A DNA stretch of 64,000 nucleotides from Pseudomonadota bacterium (GCA_018821535.1 JAHJLV010000037.1:1-64000); one strand, 5' to 3'; positions 18,816 to 28,201 are shown, numbered from the stretch's first letter. The notes: generated by a model not told the origin, from the letters alone. Made by a program: numbers and translations.

Positions 18816-19864
18816 AGACGATAAAGATAAACAACCGGCAGATAACATCAGGGAACCCCGCGTACATTATTGCGGAAATGTCTGCCAATCATAATAAAAA
18901 TTTTGACACCGCAGTAAAAATCATTGAAGAAGCAAAAAAAGCCGGGGCAGATGCTATAAAGCTTCAGACCTATACACCGGAAACCATTACTCTTGACTGT
19001 GACAATGACTGTTTCAGGATAAAGGGCACGATCTGGCAAGGGAAAAATCTTTTCCAGCTTTATAAAGAAGCTTTTACACCATGGGAATGGCAGCCAAAAT
19101 TAAAAAAGATAGCAGATGACCTGAACATCGACCTGTTTTCCACCCCTTTTGATGATACAGCTGTGGATTTTCTTGAAAAGATGAATGTGCCTGCATACAA
19201 GATCGCTTCCTTTGAGCTTATTGATCTTCCTTTGCTCAAAAAAGTGGCTGCCACAGGCAAACCGGTGATCATGTCAACCGGTATGGCCAGCCTTGATGAG
19301 ATAAGAGAAGCGGTCAATGCGCTCAAAGAAAACAACTGCCATCAGATTGCGCTTTTAAAATGCACATCCGCCTATCCGGCCTTACCTGAAGAAGCCAATC
19401 TAAAAACGATTCCGGATTTATCCAAAACCTTTAATGTCCCGGCCGGCTTATCAGACCACACCATGGGAAGCACAGTTGCCGTCACATCCATTGCTCTGGG
19501 GGCCTGCATCATAGAAAAACATTTCTGCTTAAGCCGCAAAGATTCAGGGCCGGATGCCTCTTTTTCAATGGAACCGGATGAATTCACTCAAATGGTCAAA
19601 GACATACGAACCGCAGAAAAAGCCATAGGAAAAGTCAGTTATGAGTTAACAGAGGGGCAGGAAAAAAGCAAAGCCTTTAGAAGATCTCTGTTCGCGGTCG
19701 AGAACATTAAAAAAGGGGATTTGTTCACCCCAAAAAACATCCGGTCAATCCGACCGGGCAATGGTCTGCCGCCAAAACACCTTGAGGCAATCCTGGGAAA
19801 AAAAGCGAAAACAGATATCCAAAAGGGGACACCTTTGACTTCGGAACTAATCTGTCAAAAATAA
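18812..19864 (+). CDS. pseI: Pseudaminic acid synthase PseI
   Basis: A 350-residue NeuB-family synthase that condenses 2,4-diacetamido-2,4,6-trideoxy-L-altrose with phosphoenolpyruvate. The N-terminal barrel shows ITSGNPAYIIAEMSANHN and LFSTPFDDTAVDFLEKMN. LKCTSAYPAL and GLSDHTMGS follow, and the C-terminal SAF (antifreeze-like) domain begins near residue 285 with KGDLFTPKNIRSIRPGNG. The start chosen is the ATG at 18812, which overlaps the pseGH stop as ATGA; the longer frame from 18764 would run back into pseGH. It is the last gene of the Pse operon. Confidence 0.92.
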   Translation: MKTIKINNRQITSGNPAYIIAEMSANHNKNFDTAVKIIEEAKKAGADAIKLQTYTPETITLDCDNDCFRIKGTIWQGKNLFQLYKEAFTPWEWQPKLKKIADDLNIDLFSTPFDDTAVDFLEKMNVPAYKIASFELIDLPLLKKVAATGKPVIMSTGMASLDEIREAVNALKENNCHQIALLKCTSAYPALPEEANLKTIPDLSKTFNVPAGLSDHTMGSTVAVTSIALGACIIEKHFCLSRKDSGPDASFSMEPDEFTQMVKDIRTAEKAIGKVSYELTEGQEKSKAFRRSLFAVENIKKGDLFTPKNIRSIRPGNGLPPKHLEAILGKKAKTDIQKGTPLTSELICQK

Positions 19865-19914
19865 TAAAGAGAATTTATACGCTTCTGACTTAAGATTAAA
19901 AAGGGAAATGAGTT

Positions 19915-20823
19915 ATGACAGATAAAATCTTGGAAAAATTTAGACAGTTATTAGTTCGGGAAGATGGAATTATTGAGAGCGTATATAATTTCCAAGCGTG
20001 TGATAAATTTAAAGAAATATTTGACCAGTGCCCTGGACATAAAAGTTTTTTAATAGATATAGATATAAATAACAAAATAATTTTGTGTGTTACTGATAAT
20101 AGTGATGGCGTGAGAATCAAAATTGGGGATAAATATTTATATATAAAAAAGGGCCCGGTATATAATGAAGATATTTTGAGAAACGATATATACCCGATAT
20201 TTATTCAGTTGTTATATTTGGGAGTTATTTTCCCATCGAATAAAGATATTCTATCCTATTGGGAAAAGCCTGAAGATGATTTGAATGGAGCTGAATGCTA
20301 TGCTGCTGAAGACCAATTAGTAAAAAGTAAATATCTTGGAGATATAATAGAAAAATATTGTAAAAATGTAGCATCCGCATTTGAAATAGGGTGTAATATA
20401 GGCAGGAATATCAACTATTTAAAAACTAAGATGGGGCTATCTGTCGGTGCTATAGAGATAAGCAAATATGCCATAGAGCAAATGAAAATAAAATATGATG
20501 CATTGGCAGATGCCGATATCTACATTGGCAATGCTCCGGAAGTTATTAAAAAAGTTCCGAATCAAGCATATGACATAGTATATAGTATGGCTGTTTTAAT
20601 GCATATACATCCGGATGTAAAAGAGGATTTTTGGGAAAACATAGTCAGAATTTCAAATAAGTATTTGATTACAATAGAGAATGAGCTTAGATCCTCTGAA
20701 AGAAATTGGCATCGAAATTACGAACAGATATTCACTGAACTTGGGTTAAAAAGTATTTATTCTGAAACACTGGGACATGAGCAGTTATTATTCGGTTATC
20801 AAGTCAGAATTTTTGAAAAATAA
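19915..20823 (+). CDS. Class I SAM-dependent methyltransferase, AT-rich
   Basis: A 302-residue protein. Residues of about 150-280 form a SAM-binding Rossmann fold: ASAFEIGCNIGRNINYL (motif I), VGAIEISKYAIEQM, then YDIVYSMAVLMHIH (motif IV region). The N-terminal 140 residues are of unknown type. The gene is visibly richer in A+T than pseI before it and the SIS gene after it, with many ATA and AAA codons, which suggests separate acquisition. It is probably a sugar or glycan methyltransferase by context. Confidence 0.7.
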   Translation: MTDKILEKFRQLLVREDGIIESVYNFQACDKFKEIFDQCPGHKSFLIDIDINNKIILCVTDNSDGVRIKIGDKYLYIKKGPVYNEDILRNDIYPIFIQLLYLGVIFPSNKDILSYWEKPEDDLNGAECYAAEDQLVKSKYLGDIIEKYCKNVASAFEIGCNIGRNINYLKTKMGLSVGAIEISKYAIEQMKIKYDALADADIYIGNAPEVIKKVPNQAYDIVYSMAVLMHIHPDVKEDFWENIVRISNKYLITIENELRSSERNWHRNYEQIFTELGLKSIYSETLGHEQLLFGYQVRIFEK

Positions 20824-20862
20824 GATACAAAAACATATACCTGAAAACATGGGGATATAAAA

Positions 20863-21429
20863 ATGAACTGGTCGTCAAATATCAAACACATTGGACAATG
20901 TCTCCAGCACTTATCTGCACATAATAGTACAAAGGATATCTCTGCAGATGAAGCCTTTGAAAGATTGCTGGATATGACCATGGAAATCAAAAAGCAGAAA
21001 AACACCATATTTCTGATTGGCAACGGTGCCAGCGCCTCCATGGCAAGTCATGTTGCCGCTGATCTGGCCAAGAATGCACATGTCCATACAGAAGTTTTTT
21101 CCGATTTATCCTTAATAACAGCCATCGCAAACGATACCAGTTATGAAGAGGTCTTTGCAGAACCTTTGCGCCGGCGGATGAAAAAAGGAGATATGCTCGT
21201 TGCAATAAGCAGTTCAGGTCAGTCGCCAAACATATTACGCGCAGCCCGAGAAGCCAAAACGCTTGGTGGACTCATTATTACCCTTTCTGCCATGAATGCT
21301 GAAAATGAACTAAGGGGATTAGGTCATCTGAATTTTTATATCCCTGCTTCGACATATGGGATGGCTGAAACCTGCCATGCAGCGACGCTTCATTACTGGA
21401 TAGACAAAATGCTTGCCTCTGCAAACTAA
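20863..21429 (+). CDS. SIS-domain isomerase, GmhA-like (sedoheptulose-7-phosphate isomerase family)
   Basis: A 188-residue single SIS domain. FLIGNGASASMASHVAADL and VAISSSGQSPNILRA match the sugar-phosphate-binding loops of GmhA, and the C-terminal ETCHAATLHYWID resembles the GmhA region carrying the catalytic histidine. GmhA turns sedoheptulose 7-phosphate into D-glycero-manno-heptose 7-phosphate. An HldE-like protein and a nucleotidylyltransferase sit 14 kb downstream in the same strand and block, so a heptose route is plausible. Other ketose-phosphate substrates cannot be excluded. Confidence 0.75.
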   Translation: MNWSSNIKHIGQCLQHLSAHNSTKDISADEAFERLLDMTMEIKKQKNTIFLIGNGASASMASHVAADLAKNAHVHTEVFSDLSLITAIANDTSYEEVFAEPLRRRMKKGDMLVAISSSGQSPNILRAAREAKTLGGLIITLSAMNAENELRGLGHLNFYIPASTYGMAETCHAATLHYWIDKMLASAN

Positions 21430-21452
21430 AGAGGCAAAAGGGAAAAATTAAA

Positions 21453-22442
21453 ATGAATGAAAGATTAGTCGTTATCGGGAGCAATTCATTTTCTGGTGCA
21501 AGTTTTGTGGATTATGCCATCGGAAAAGGGTTAGAAACTATTGGCATCAGTCGTTCTCCCATGCCAAATCCAATTTTTTTACCCTTTATAAAACATCATT
21601 CAAAAACCTTTGGTTTCAATCAGTTGGACCTTAATCATGATTTAGAAAAAATCATGATTAAGATGAATGAGTTCCGCCCGGATTTCGTAGTCAATTTTGC
21701 AGCCCAGTCCATGGTTGCCGAAAGCTGGCTGAATCCAGAACACTGGTTTCAGACAAATACTGTGGCAACCGTTAAATTCCACGATAAGTTAAGATCTGCC
21801 GACTACTTAAAAAAATATGTTCATGTCTCTACACCGGAAGTATATGGAACCTGCGAAGGCCTGATCCCGGAGAATACCAATTACAACCCCAGCACACCCT
21901 ATGCCGTTTCCCGGGCTGCAGCAGACATGAGCTTGATGACATTCTGCAAGACCTATGGTTTTCCAGTGACCTTTACCAGAGCGGCCAATGTTTATGGCCC
22001 TGGGCAACAACTATACCGAATCATTCCCCGAACCATACTTTTCTTTCTCATCGGGCGCAAACTTCAGCTTCACGGTGGCGGCCATTCGGTCCGCTCCTTT
22101 ATCCACATCCGGGACGTAGCCGAAGGTACGCTTGGTGCAGCCCGGTCGGCAGATCCCGGAGAAATATATCATTTATCAACCACAAGAAATATTTCCATTA
22201 AAAATCTTGTGGAAATGATAGCCGCTCAACTGGGTGTTTCTTTCGAGGAAAATGTTGAAGTTGTGGGCGAACGACTGGGTAAAGATGCAGCTTATCTTCT
22301 GGACAGCTCAAATGCCAGAAAAAAACTGCAATGGCAGGATAAAATTACCCTTGAACAAGGCATTGAAGAGACAATTGCCTGGGTGAAAGACAACCTGGAG
22401 GAAATAAAAAAACAACCCTTTGACTATATTCACAAACCATAA
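21453..22442 (+). CDS. NAD(P)-dependent sugar epimerase/dehydratase, GDP-mannose 4,6-dehydratase-like
   Basis: A 329-residue extended SDR. The N-terminal VIGSNSFSGASFVDYAI is an atypical dinucleotide loop. NFAAQSMVAESWLNPEHWF and HVSTPEVYG match GDP-mannose and dTDP-glucose 4,6-dehydratases. The catalytic YxxxK reads YAVSR, with Arg replacing Lys (the codon is CGG). C-terminal SFIHIRDVAEG is standard. It follows the GmhA-like gene by 23 bases, and a GDP- or NDP-heptose dehydratase role would fit. The substrate is inferred. Confidence 0.75.
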   Translation: MNERLVVIGSNSFSGASFVDYAIGKGLETIGISRSPMPNPIFLPFIKHHSKTFGFNQLDLNHDLEKIMIKMNEFRPDFVVNFAAQSMVAESWLNPEHWFQTNTVATVKFHDKLRSADYLKKYVHVSTPEVYGTCEGLIPENTNYNPSTPYAVSRAAADMSLMTFCKTYGFPVTFTRAANVYGPGQQLYRIIPRTILFFLIGRKLQLHGGGHSVRSFIHIRDVAEGTLGAARSADPGEIYHLSTTRNISIKNLVEMIAAQLGVSFEENVEVVGERLGKDAAYLLDSSNARKKLQWQDKITLEQGIEETIAWVKDNLEEIKKQPFDYIHKP

Positions 22443-22451
22443 GGAGAAACA

Positions 22452-23390
22452 ATGCATATTTTAGTAACAGGCGGCTGCGGCTATATCGGCAGTATTCTGA
22501 CACCAAAACTACTGGATCTTGGCAATCAGGTAACCGTTGCGGATATCCAGTGGTTTGGTAATTTCCTTACAAAACATGAAAATTTAAAGGTCATCAAAGC
22601 AGATATCCGAGATGTGGATAACATCCCTATGGAAGGTGTCGATGCAATTATTCACCTGGCAAACATCTCCAATGACCCGTGTGGTGATCTTAATGCAAAA
22701 CTTGCATGGGAAGTCAATGCCCTGGCCACAATGGGACTGGTGGAAAAAGCCATTGCACATAACGTCAAACAATTCATTTTTGCCAGTTCCGGCAGCGTAT
22801 ACGGAATAAAAGAAGAGCCATCGGTGACCGAAGATCTTTCTTTGGTCCCTATTTCCGATTATAACAAAACGAAAATGATCAGTGAGCGAGTGCTCTTGAG
22901 CTATAAAGACCAGATAATAGTTCAATGCATCCGCCCGGCAACCGTCTGCGGCTACTCGCCCCGTATGCGCCTTGATGTTTCTGTAAACATGCTGACAATG
23001 CAGGCCTTGGCCAATAAACGCATTACGGTTTTCGGCGGGAATCAAACACGCCCGAACATTCATATTCAAGACATAACCGATGTTTTTATTCATTTTCTGA
23101 ATTTAAAAGATAAGGCGGCTGGCATATTTAATGCAGGTTTTGAAAACATATCTATTTTGGATATTGCAAAACGGATTACAGAACATGTCCCAGCGGAGAC
23201 AATTGTGACAGAATCGAACGATCCACGGTCATACCGGCTCAACGCAGACAAATTATTATCGACCGGTTTCCAGCAAAAATATTCTGTAGAAATGGCCATT
23301 AAGGAAATTATTGCCGCCTTCAAAAACGGCAAATTAAAAGATGATGAACAAAACTATAATATTAAAACAATGAAAAAACTTGGTTTTTAA
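22452..23390 (+). CDS. NAD-dependent sugar epimerase/dehydratase
   Basis: A 312-residue extended SDR with ILVTGGCGYIGSILTPKLL at the N-terminus, FASSGSVYG, and the catalytic YNKTK. RPNIHIQDITDVFIHFL is the usual C-terminal signature. The family includes UDP-glucose and GDP-sugar epimerases. It lies nine bases after another epimerase/dehydratase and its end abuts the E1-alpha gene (next ATG at 23392), so it belongs to the same sugar-modification operon. Exact substrate and carbon are unknown. Confidence 0.8.
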   Translation: MHILVTGGCGYIGSILTPKLLDLGNQVTVADIQWFGNFLTKHENLKVIKADIRDVDNIPMEGVDAIIHLANISNDPCGDLNAKLAWEVNALATMGLVEKAIAHNVKQFIFASSGSVYGIKEEPSVTEDLSLVPISDYNKTKMISERVLLSYKDQIIVQCIRPATVCGYSPRMRLDVSVNMLTMQALANKRITVFGGNQTRPNIHIQDITDVFIHFLNLKDKAAGIFNAGFENISILDIAKRITEHVPAETIVTESNDPRSYRLNADKLLSTGFQQKYSVEMAIKEIIAAFKNGKLKDDEQNYNIKTMKKLGF

Positions 23391-23391
23391 A

Positions 23392-24357
23392 ATGAATTCT
23401 GCACTCAAAAAAAAGATGTACTTTGATATGCTGCGCATTCGCATTATCGAAGAAAAAATTGCACAGCGTTATTCTGAATGGGAAATGCGCTGTCCTGTTC
23501 ACCTCAGCATCGGTCAGGAAGCCATTGCCTGCGGAGTATGTGCAAATTTAAACCAGCAGGATTATGTCATGAGCACCCACCGCGCGCATGCCCATTACCT
23601 GGCAAAAGGTGGCAGCCTTAAGAAGATGATGGCGGAAATATATGGTAAAGCAACCGGCTGTTCTATGGGCAAGGGCGGGTCTATGCACATCGTGGACCTT
23701 GATGCCGGATTTCTGGGATCCACACCCATTGTCGGCGGTGTTATCCCCATTGCCACAGGCGTGGGTTTTGGCATAACGCTTAAGGAAGAAAAGCAAATCT
23801 GTGTAGTTTTCATCGGAGATGCATCCACTGAAGAAGGCGTCTTTTCTGAAAGCCTGAACTTTGCGGCGTTAAAAAAACTTCCTGTCCTTTTTGTATGTGA
23901 AAACAATTTCTTTTCCGTGTACTCCCCGCTTTCAGTGCGCCAGCCCAAAGACCGGGACAATGTGGCCATTGCAAAAGCCTATGGCATATATGCTGACAAA
24001 GGCGATGGCAATGATATCCTGGATATCTATAAAATTACACGAAAAGCGATCTTGCAAATTCAGAAAGGAAATGGACCTGCTTATCTGGAATTTGACACCT
24101 ACCGCTGGCGTGAACACTGCGGCCCCAATTTTGACAATCACATAGGATATAGAACCGAAGACGAATATCTATCATGGCGGAAACGATGTCCTATTGAAAA
24201 TTTTGAAAATCAGCTCAAGGAAGAGGGAATTCTCACAACAGTTGAAATAGATAAGATGAACACTGAGATTGAATCAGAAATAGAGCAAGCATTTATCTTT
24301 GCTAAAAACAGCAAGTTCCCAGATGCCACTGAGCTTTATTCTCATTTATATGCATGA
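23392..24357 (+). CDS. Thiamine-diphosphate-dependent E1 alpha subunit (pyruvate/acetoin dehydrogenase-like)
   Basis: A 321-residue E1-alpha protein. The ThDP/Mg motif runs from GDASTEEGVFSESLNFAAL to CENNFFSVYSP, and THRAHAHYLAKGGSLKKMM is also typical. The beta subunit follows at 24380. No E2 or E3 gene lies nearby, so it is unlikely to serve a full dehydrogenase complex. AviB1/AviB2 of avilamycin biosynthesis are E1-like pairs that add a two-carbon branch to a sugar, which is the working model here. The start chosen is the ATG at 23392; a TTG at 23380 would overlap the previous gene. Confidence 0.85.
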   Translation: MNSALKKKMYFDMLRIRIIEEKIAQRYSEWEMRCPVHLSIGQEAIACGVCANLNQQDYVMSTHRAHAHYLAKGGSLKKMMAEIYGKATGCSMGKGGSMHIVDLDAGFLGSTPIVGGVIPIATGVGFGITLKEEKQICVVFIGDASTEEGVFSESLNFAALKKLPVLFVCENNFFSVYSPLSVRQPKDRDNVAIAKAYGIYADKGDGNDILDIYKITRKAILQIQKGNGPAYLEFDTYRWREHCGPNFDNHIGYRTEDEYLSWRKRCPIENFENQLKEEGILTTVEIDKMNTEIESEIEQAFIFAKNSKFPDATELYSHLYA

Positions 24358-24379
24358 AATGATGACAAAAGGCCGATAA

Positions 24380-25441
24380 ATGATTCGAGAATTAAACTAT
24401 ACTCAAGCCATATTAGAAGGCACAGACCAATGTATGACAGAAAATCCCGCTGTTTACATTATGGGCCTTGGCGTCACAGACCCGAAAGGCATTTTCGGCA
24501 CAACGCTTGGATTAAAAGAAAAACATGGGGAAAAGCGCGTTCTGGATATGCCCGTTGCGGAAAATGGGATGACTGGCATTGCCATCGGGTCTGCCCTGAC
24601 AGGTATGAGACCAATCCTGACGCATCAGCGTATTGATTTTATGCTCCTGTCTTTTGATCAGATCATCAACAATGCTGCCAAATGGCATTATATGTTTGGT
24701 GGCAAAATGAAAATACCCCTGGTTATTCGATTGTTGGTCGGTCGCGGCTGGGGACAGGGCCCACAGCACTCACAAAGCCTCCAGGCCATATTCGCACACA
24801 TCCCCGGTCTTAAAGTTGTCATGCCGACAACACCATATGATGCCAAGGGATTACTTGTCTCAGCAATAAGAGATGATAATCCGGTCATATATATCGAACA
24901 TCGATGGCTTCACGGCATCTTCGGGCCGGTTCCTGAAGAAACCTATGAAGTACCAATTGGCAAAGCCAAACTTGTCAGAGAAGGAAACGATATAACCATC
25001 GTATCCCTGTCATATATGACATTAGAGGCCATAAAAGCGGCTGAGCTGCTTGAAAAAGAAGGCATTCATGCCGAAATTATAGACTTAAGATCCGTTAAAC
25101 CCATTGATGAAAACACCATCATGACATCCGTGGCAAAAACAGGGAGATTAATTGTAGTTGACGGCACCTGGAAATCTTTAGGCGTCCCCTCTGAGATCAT
25201 CACTCTGGTAACTGAAAAAATCTTTGATTCGCTTAAAAGCGCTCCAAAACGCATAACATTTCCAGACTTTCCAACACCAACCAGCCCTGCTCTTGCACAA
25301 CATTACTACCCCAGAGCCATTCACATTATCAATGCCGCACGCAAAACAATGGGCCTGGAAGAAAAAACAGAAGAACAAATGGGCATAACCCAGAACAACC
25401 CGCTTGATGTTCCTGATCAATCATTCAAAGGACCATTTTAA
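24380..25441 (+). CDS. Thiamine-diphosphate-dependent E1 beta subunit (pyruvate/acetoin dehydrogenase-like)
   Basis: A 353-residue transketolase-like pyrimidine-binding plus C-terminal domain protein. MPVAENGMTGIAIGSAL contains the ThDP-activating Glu, and RGWGQGPQHSQSLQAIF carries the conserved His. The C-terminal half shows AKLVREGNDITIVSLSYM and IDLRSVKPID. It pairs with the alpha subunit 22 bases upstream. In this sugar cluster it probably forms a carboligase acting on a keto-sugar rather than feeding a lipoyl E2. That role is inferred. Confidence 0.87.
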   Translation: MIRELNYTQAILEGTDQCMTENPAVYIMGLGVTDPKGIFGTTLGLKEKHGEKRVLDMPVAENGMTGIAIGSALTGMRPILTHQRIDFMLLSFDQIINNAAKWHYMFGGKMKIPLVIRLLVGRGWGQGPQHSQSLQAIFAHIPGLKVVMPTTPYDAKGLLVSAIRDDNPVIYIEHRWLHGIFGPVPEETYEVPIGKAKLVREGNDITIVSLSYMTLEAIKAAELLEKEGIHAEIIDLRSVKPIDENTIMTSVAKTGRLIVVDGTWKSLGVPSEIITLVTEKIFDSLKSAPKRITFPDFPTPTSPALAQHYYPRAIHIINAARKTMGLEEKTEEQMGITQNNPLDVPDQSFKGPF

Positions 25442-25444
25442 AAA

Positions 25445-26662
25445 ATGTCCAAAAATTTTAATCATAAAAACCTAATAACATCAGCAGATAAACAGTGTAA
25501 CGTCTGCGGCAAGGAGCGCCTTAAAATCGTTATAAATTTACCCGATTTACCGCTTACAGATACCTACTGCAAAGAACCTCCTGAAGAAAAAATAGAATGT
25601 TTTGACCAAAAGCTGTTGCATTGTACCAATTGTTTACACTGTCAGCTTGCAAACCAGATCAACCCATCCATTCTATATGGTGACATATATCAATTCCGCA
25701 CATCTGTGAGTCAAACCGCTCGTCATGGCACAGAGCTATTCATAAAATATATTGATGATATCTGTCATCCGTCATCTTTTTCTACGGTTTTGGATTTAGG
25801 CTGCAATGATTTATACTTACTGAACAATATCAGACACAAAGCAAAAAAATGCATCGGCATAGACCCGATCTGGGCAAACCGGGAAAAGGAAGTGAATGAA
25901 AAAGATTTTACCGTTTATGGCTTTAATATTGAAGAAATTGATCTTGGCAACATTTTAGAAGAAAGCCCGGATTTAATTCTTTGCAGACATACGTTAGAGC
26001 ACATCGGTAATCCAAAAGCCGTTTTAGAAAAACTCATATCCGTAAGTGCTGACAATGCCCTGTTTGTTTTTGAAGTACCCGGTTTTGATACACTTTTAAA
26101 AAAAATGAGATTTGACCAGGTATTTCATCAGCATTTACAATATTTTTCATTAAAGTCGATGATGCAACTGATCAAAGAATTGAATGCAACATTTTTAGGT
26201 TACCGTGAAAATTATCATGATTGGGGCTCTTTTACGATTGCATTCAGTAAAGATCGTTCTGCTGAATCAAGAGAGAACAAAGTTAAAATCCCAGACTGGG
26301 ACAGTTCACAGATAAAGAAAAACTATGAATTATTCAAATTGCAGATGGAAACTGCAAATACAATATTAGATAGATTCAAAGGAGAACGACTCTATGGTTA
26401 TGGTGCGGCTCAAATGCTCCCCATCCTCTCGTACCACATGAAAAATGATTTTTCTGGCCTGATATCTATTTTGGATGATGACCCTGCCAAAGACGGCCTT
26501 GGTTATGGCAATCTGCCGGTAAAAATTGAACATCCAAAGCATATTAATGATCTTGAAGATGCGACATTACTGATCACAGCCATAGACAATGTGAATCCGA
26601 TAATGAAAAAATTGTTAAACATTCGACCCAGACATATCATCCATCCGTTTCACATTATTTAA
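25445..26662 (+). CDS. Sugar C-methyltransferase (TylCIII/NovU-like, zinc-binding)
   Basis: A 405-residue three-part enzyme. The N-terminal zinc domain has Cys pairs in CNVCGKERL and LLHCTNCLHCQLA. A central SAM-binding fold follows (VLDLGCNDLYLLNNI; LILCRHTLEHIGNPKAV). The C-terminal Rossmann domain shows RLYGYGAAQMLPILSYH and LDDDPAKDGLGYG. This order is that of NDP-4-keto-sugar C3-methyltransferases such as TylCIII, which make a tertiary carbon. It starts three bases after E1-beta and indicates a C-methylated sugar product. Confidence 0.82.
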   Translation: MSKNFNHKNLITSADKQCNVCGKERLKIVINLPDLPLTDTYCKEPPEEKIECFDQKLLHCTNCLHCQLANQINPSILYGDIYQFRTSVSQTARHGTELFIKYIDDICHPSSFSTVLDLGCNDLYLLNNIRHKAKKCIGIDPIWANREKEVNEKDFTVYGFNIEEIDLGNILEESPDLILCRHTLEHIGNPKAVLEKLISVSADNALFVFEVPGFDTLLKKMRFDQVFHQHLQYFSLKSMMQLIKELNATFLGYRENYHDWGSFTIAFSKDRSAESRENKVKIPDWDSSQIKKNYELFKLQMETANTILDRFKGERLYGYGAAQMLPILSYHMKNDFSGLISILDDDPAKDGLGYGNLPVKIEHPKHINDLEDATLLITAIDNVNPIMKKLLNIRPRHIIHPFHII

Positions 26663-26684
26663 ACTTTCAAAGGAAATATTTCAT

Positions 26685-27464
26685 ATGAATCTTGGATTGG
26701 CAGGTAAAAGAGTAATCGTAACAGGGGCAGGCAGAGGAATTGGCAAGGCCATCTGTTTATGCCTGGCTAAAGAAGGTGCCATTATTGCAGCAGCATCCCG
26801 CACTGCCGGTGATATTGAAAAATTACTGGGTGAGTTAGGAGGCGAAAAAGAAGGACACATGGGTGTGGCAATAGATCTGGAACCTGATGGTGCACCTGAA
26901 AAATTTGTAAACATATTAAAAGAGGGCGGATTTTCTCCAATCGATATTGTTGTGCATAATCTTGGCGGGACATTAGATATTAAAGATCCTTTTTGCTCTC
27001 TGTCTGACTGGCGGAGACTTTACCGGTTTAATTTTGAAATTCCAGTTGAATTAAACAATATCCTCGTACCCGGCATGCAGACCAGAAAATGGGGCCGTGT
27101 TGTTCATATCTCTTCAATTTCAGCCATGGAAAACCATGGACCGGTTACATATTGTGCGATGAAGGCTGCACTGACCGCTTACAGCAGAAGCCTTGGCGGC
27201 GTTGTTGCTCCTGATGGTGTTGTCATCTCTGCTGTTTTACCCGGCGCTGTTTTCACCGAGGAAGGGTATTGGGACATCACCTCTAAGGAAAACCCGGAGC
27301 ATGTAAAAAAATTCCTTACGGAAAGGCAACGAATTGGCCGTTTTGGAACAACATCTGAAATCGGAAACTATGTTACATTTCTATGCTCAGAACTGGCATC
27401 GTTCAATACAGGCAGTATTGTGCCAGTGGATGGCGGCCAGGGAAGAGGATATTTTGGTCAATAA
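26685..27464 (+). CDS. Short-chain dehydrogenase/reductase
   Basis: A 259-residue classical SDR. TGAGRGIGKAICLCL binds NAD(P), NLGG replaces the usual NNAG, and Ser plus YCAMK form the active site (HISSISAMENHGPVTYCAMK). The C-terminal GSIVPVDGGQGRGYFG is typical. It is probably a keto-sugar reductase acting after the carbon-branching steps, as inferred from the neighbours. It lies between a C-methyltransferase and a TylF-like methyltransferase. Confidence 0.82.
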   Translation: MNLGLAGKRVIVTGAGRGIGKAICLCLAKEGAIIAAASRTAGDIEKLLGELGGEKEGHMGVAIDLEPDGAPEKFVNILKEGGFSPIDIVVHNLGGTLDIKDPFCSLSDWRRLYRFNFEIPVELNNILVPGMQTRKWGRVVHISSISAMENHGPVTYCAMKAALTAYSRSLGGVVAPDGVVISAVLPGAVFTEEGYWDITSKENPEHVKKFLTERQRIGRFGTTSEIGNYVTFLCSELASFNTGSIVPVDGGQGRGYFGQ

Positions 27465-27498
27465 TTTTTTTTATTTAAACTAATTTAGGGGATTTATT

Positions 27499-28179
27499 AT
27501 GACAAATAAACCACCGAGCTTCACAAATGCAATGCCCTTTTCACCGCTTCTTGGCAGACAGGGATTGCTTTTATGGATAAAAGAATTCCTGGACAAAACG
27601 AATATAGATGGCTTTTATATAGAATATGGTGTGTTCAATGGTGAATCTCTAAAAGAAGCTTTTTATGCCCTGAGAAATCAGGTGAATAAGTACATCGGCT
27701 TAGATTCATTTGTGGGACTTCCTGCGCTTTCCCATGAGATAGACCAGACAAGCCTGGAATTACACCCCCATTTCACACAGGGACAATACCAGTCAAAGGG
27801 ATATGATTTTGTGAAAACCAATATTCTTTCGACAGGGTTAGAAGAAGATAAGCTTGTTTTATATAAAGGTTTTTTTGATGTGTTGCTCACACCAGACCTG
27901 TCATCTTGCTTAAAATCGACAGAAAACGGAAAAGCCGCTGTCATCCATCTTGATGTTGATTTATATGAGAGCACCATACAGGCTTTGGAATTCAGCTATC
28001 CTTTTATGCAAACCGGTTGCTGGCTTCTTTGTGATGATTACTGGTGTTACGGTGGCGCATCCGCTTTTGGCACCCAAAAAGCGTTAAAAGATTTTTTGAA
28101 CACACACCCGGATATTCTTTTTCAGGAGTATTGTTCATATCGCGGATGGTCAAAAGCATTTTTAATAGAAAAGCTGTAA
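27499..28179 (+). CDS. TylF/MycF-like O-methyltransferase
   Basis: A 226-residue protein of the macrocin O-methyltransferase (TylF) family. IEYGVFNGESLKEAFYAL is the SAM-binding region. AVIHLDVDLYESTIQALEF and LLCDDYWCYGGASAFGTQKA carry the Asp residues that bind the metal in TylF and MycF, which methylate sugar hydroxyls. It supports an O-methylated sugar in the final glycan. The acceptor is unknown. Confidence 0.82.
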   Translation: MTNKPPSFTNAMPFSPLLGRQGLLLWIKEFLDKTNIDGFYIEYGVFNGESLKEAFYALRNQVNKYIGLDSFVGLPALSHEIDQTSLELHPHFTQGQYQSKGYDFVKTNILSTGLEEDKLVLYKGFFDVLLTPDLSSCLKSTENGKAAVIHLDVDLYESTIQALEFSYPFMQTGCWLLCDDYWCYGGASAFGTQKALKDFLNTHPDILFQEYCSYRGWSKAFLIEKL

Positions 28180-28201
28180 TCATAGAGGAGATATATAACA
28201 A

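Noticed and set aside
22584..23093. Antisense frame of 169 codons inside the epimerase gene at 22452
   Set aside because: The sense frame has clear SDR motifs; the antisense translation has no recognisable features.
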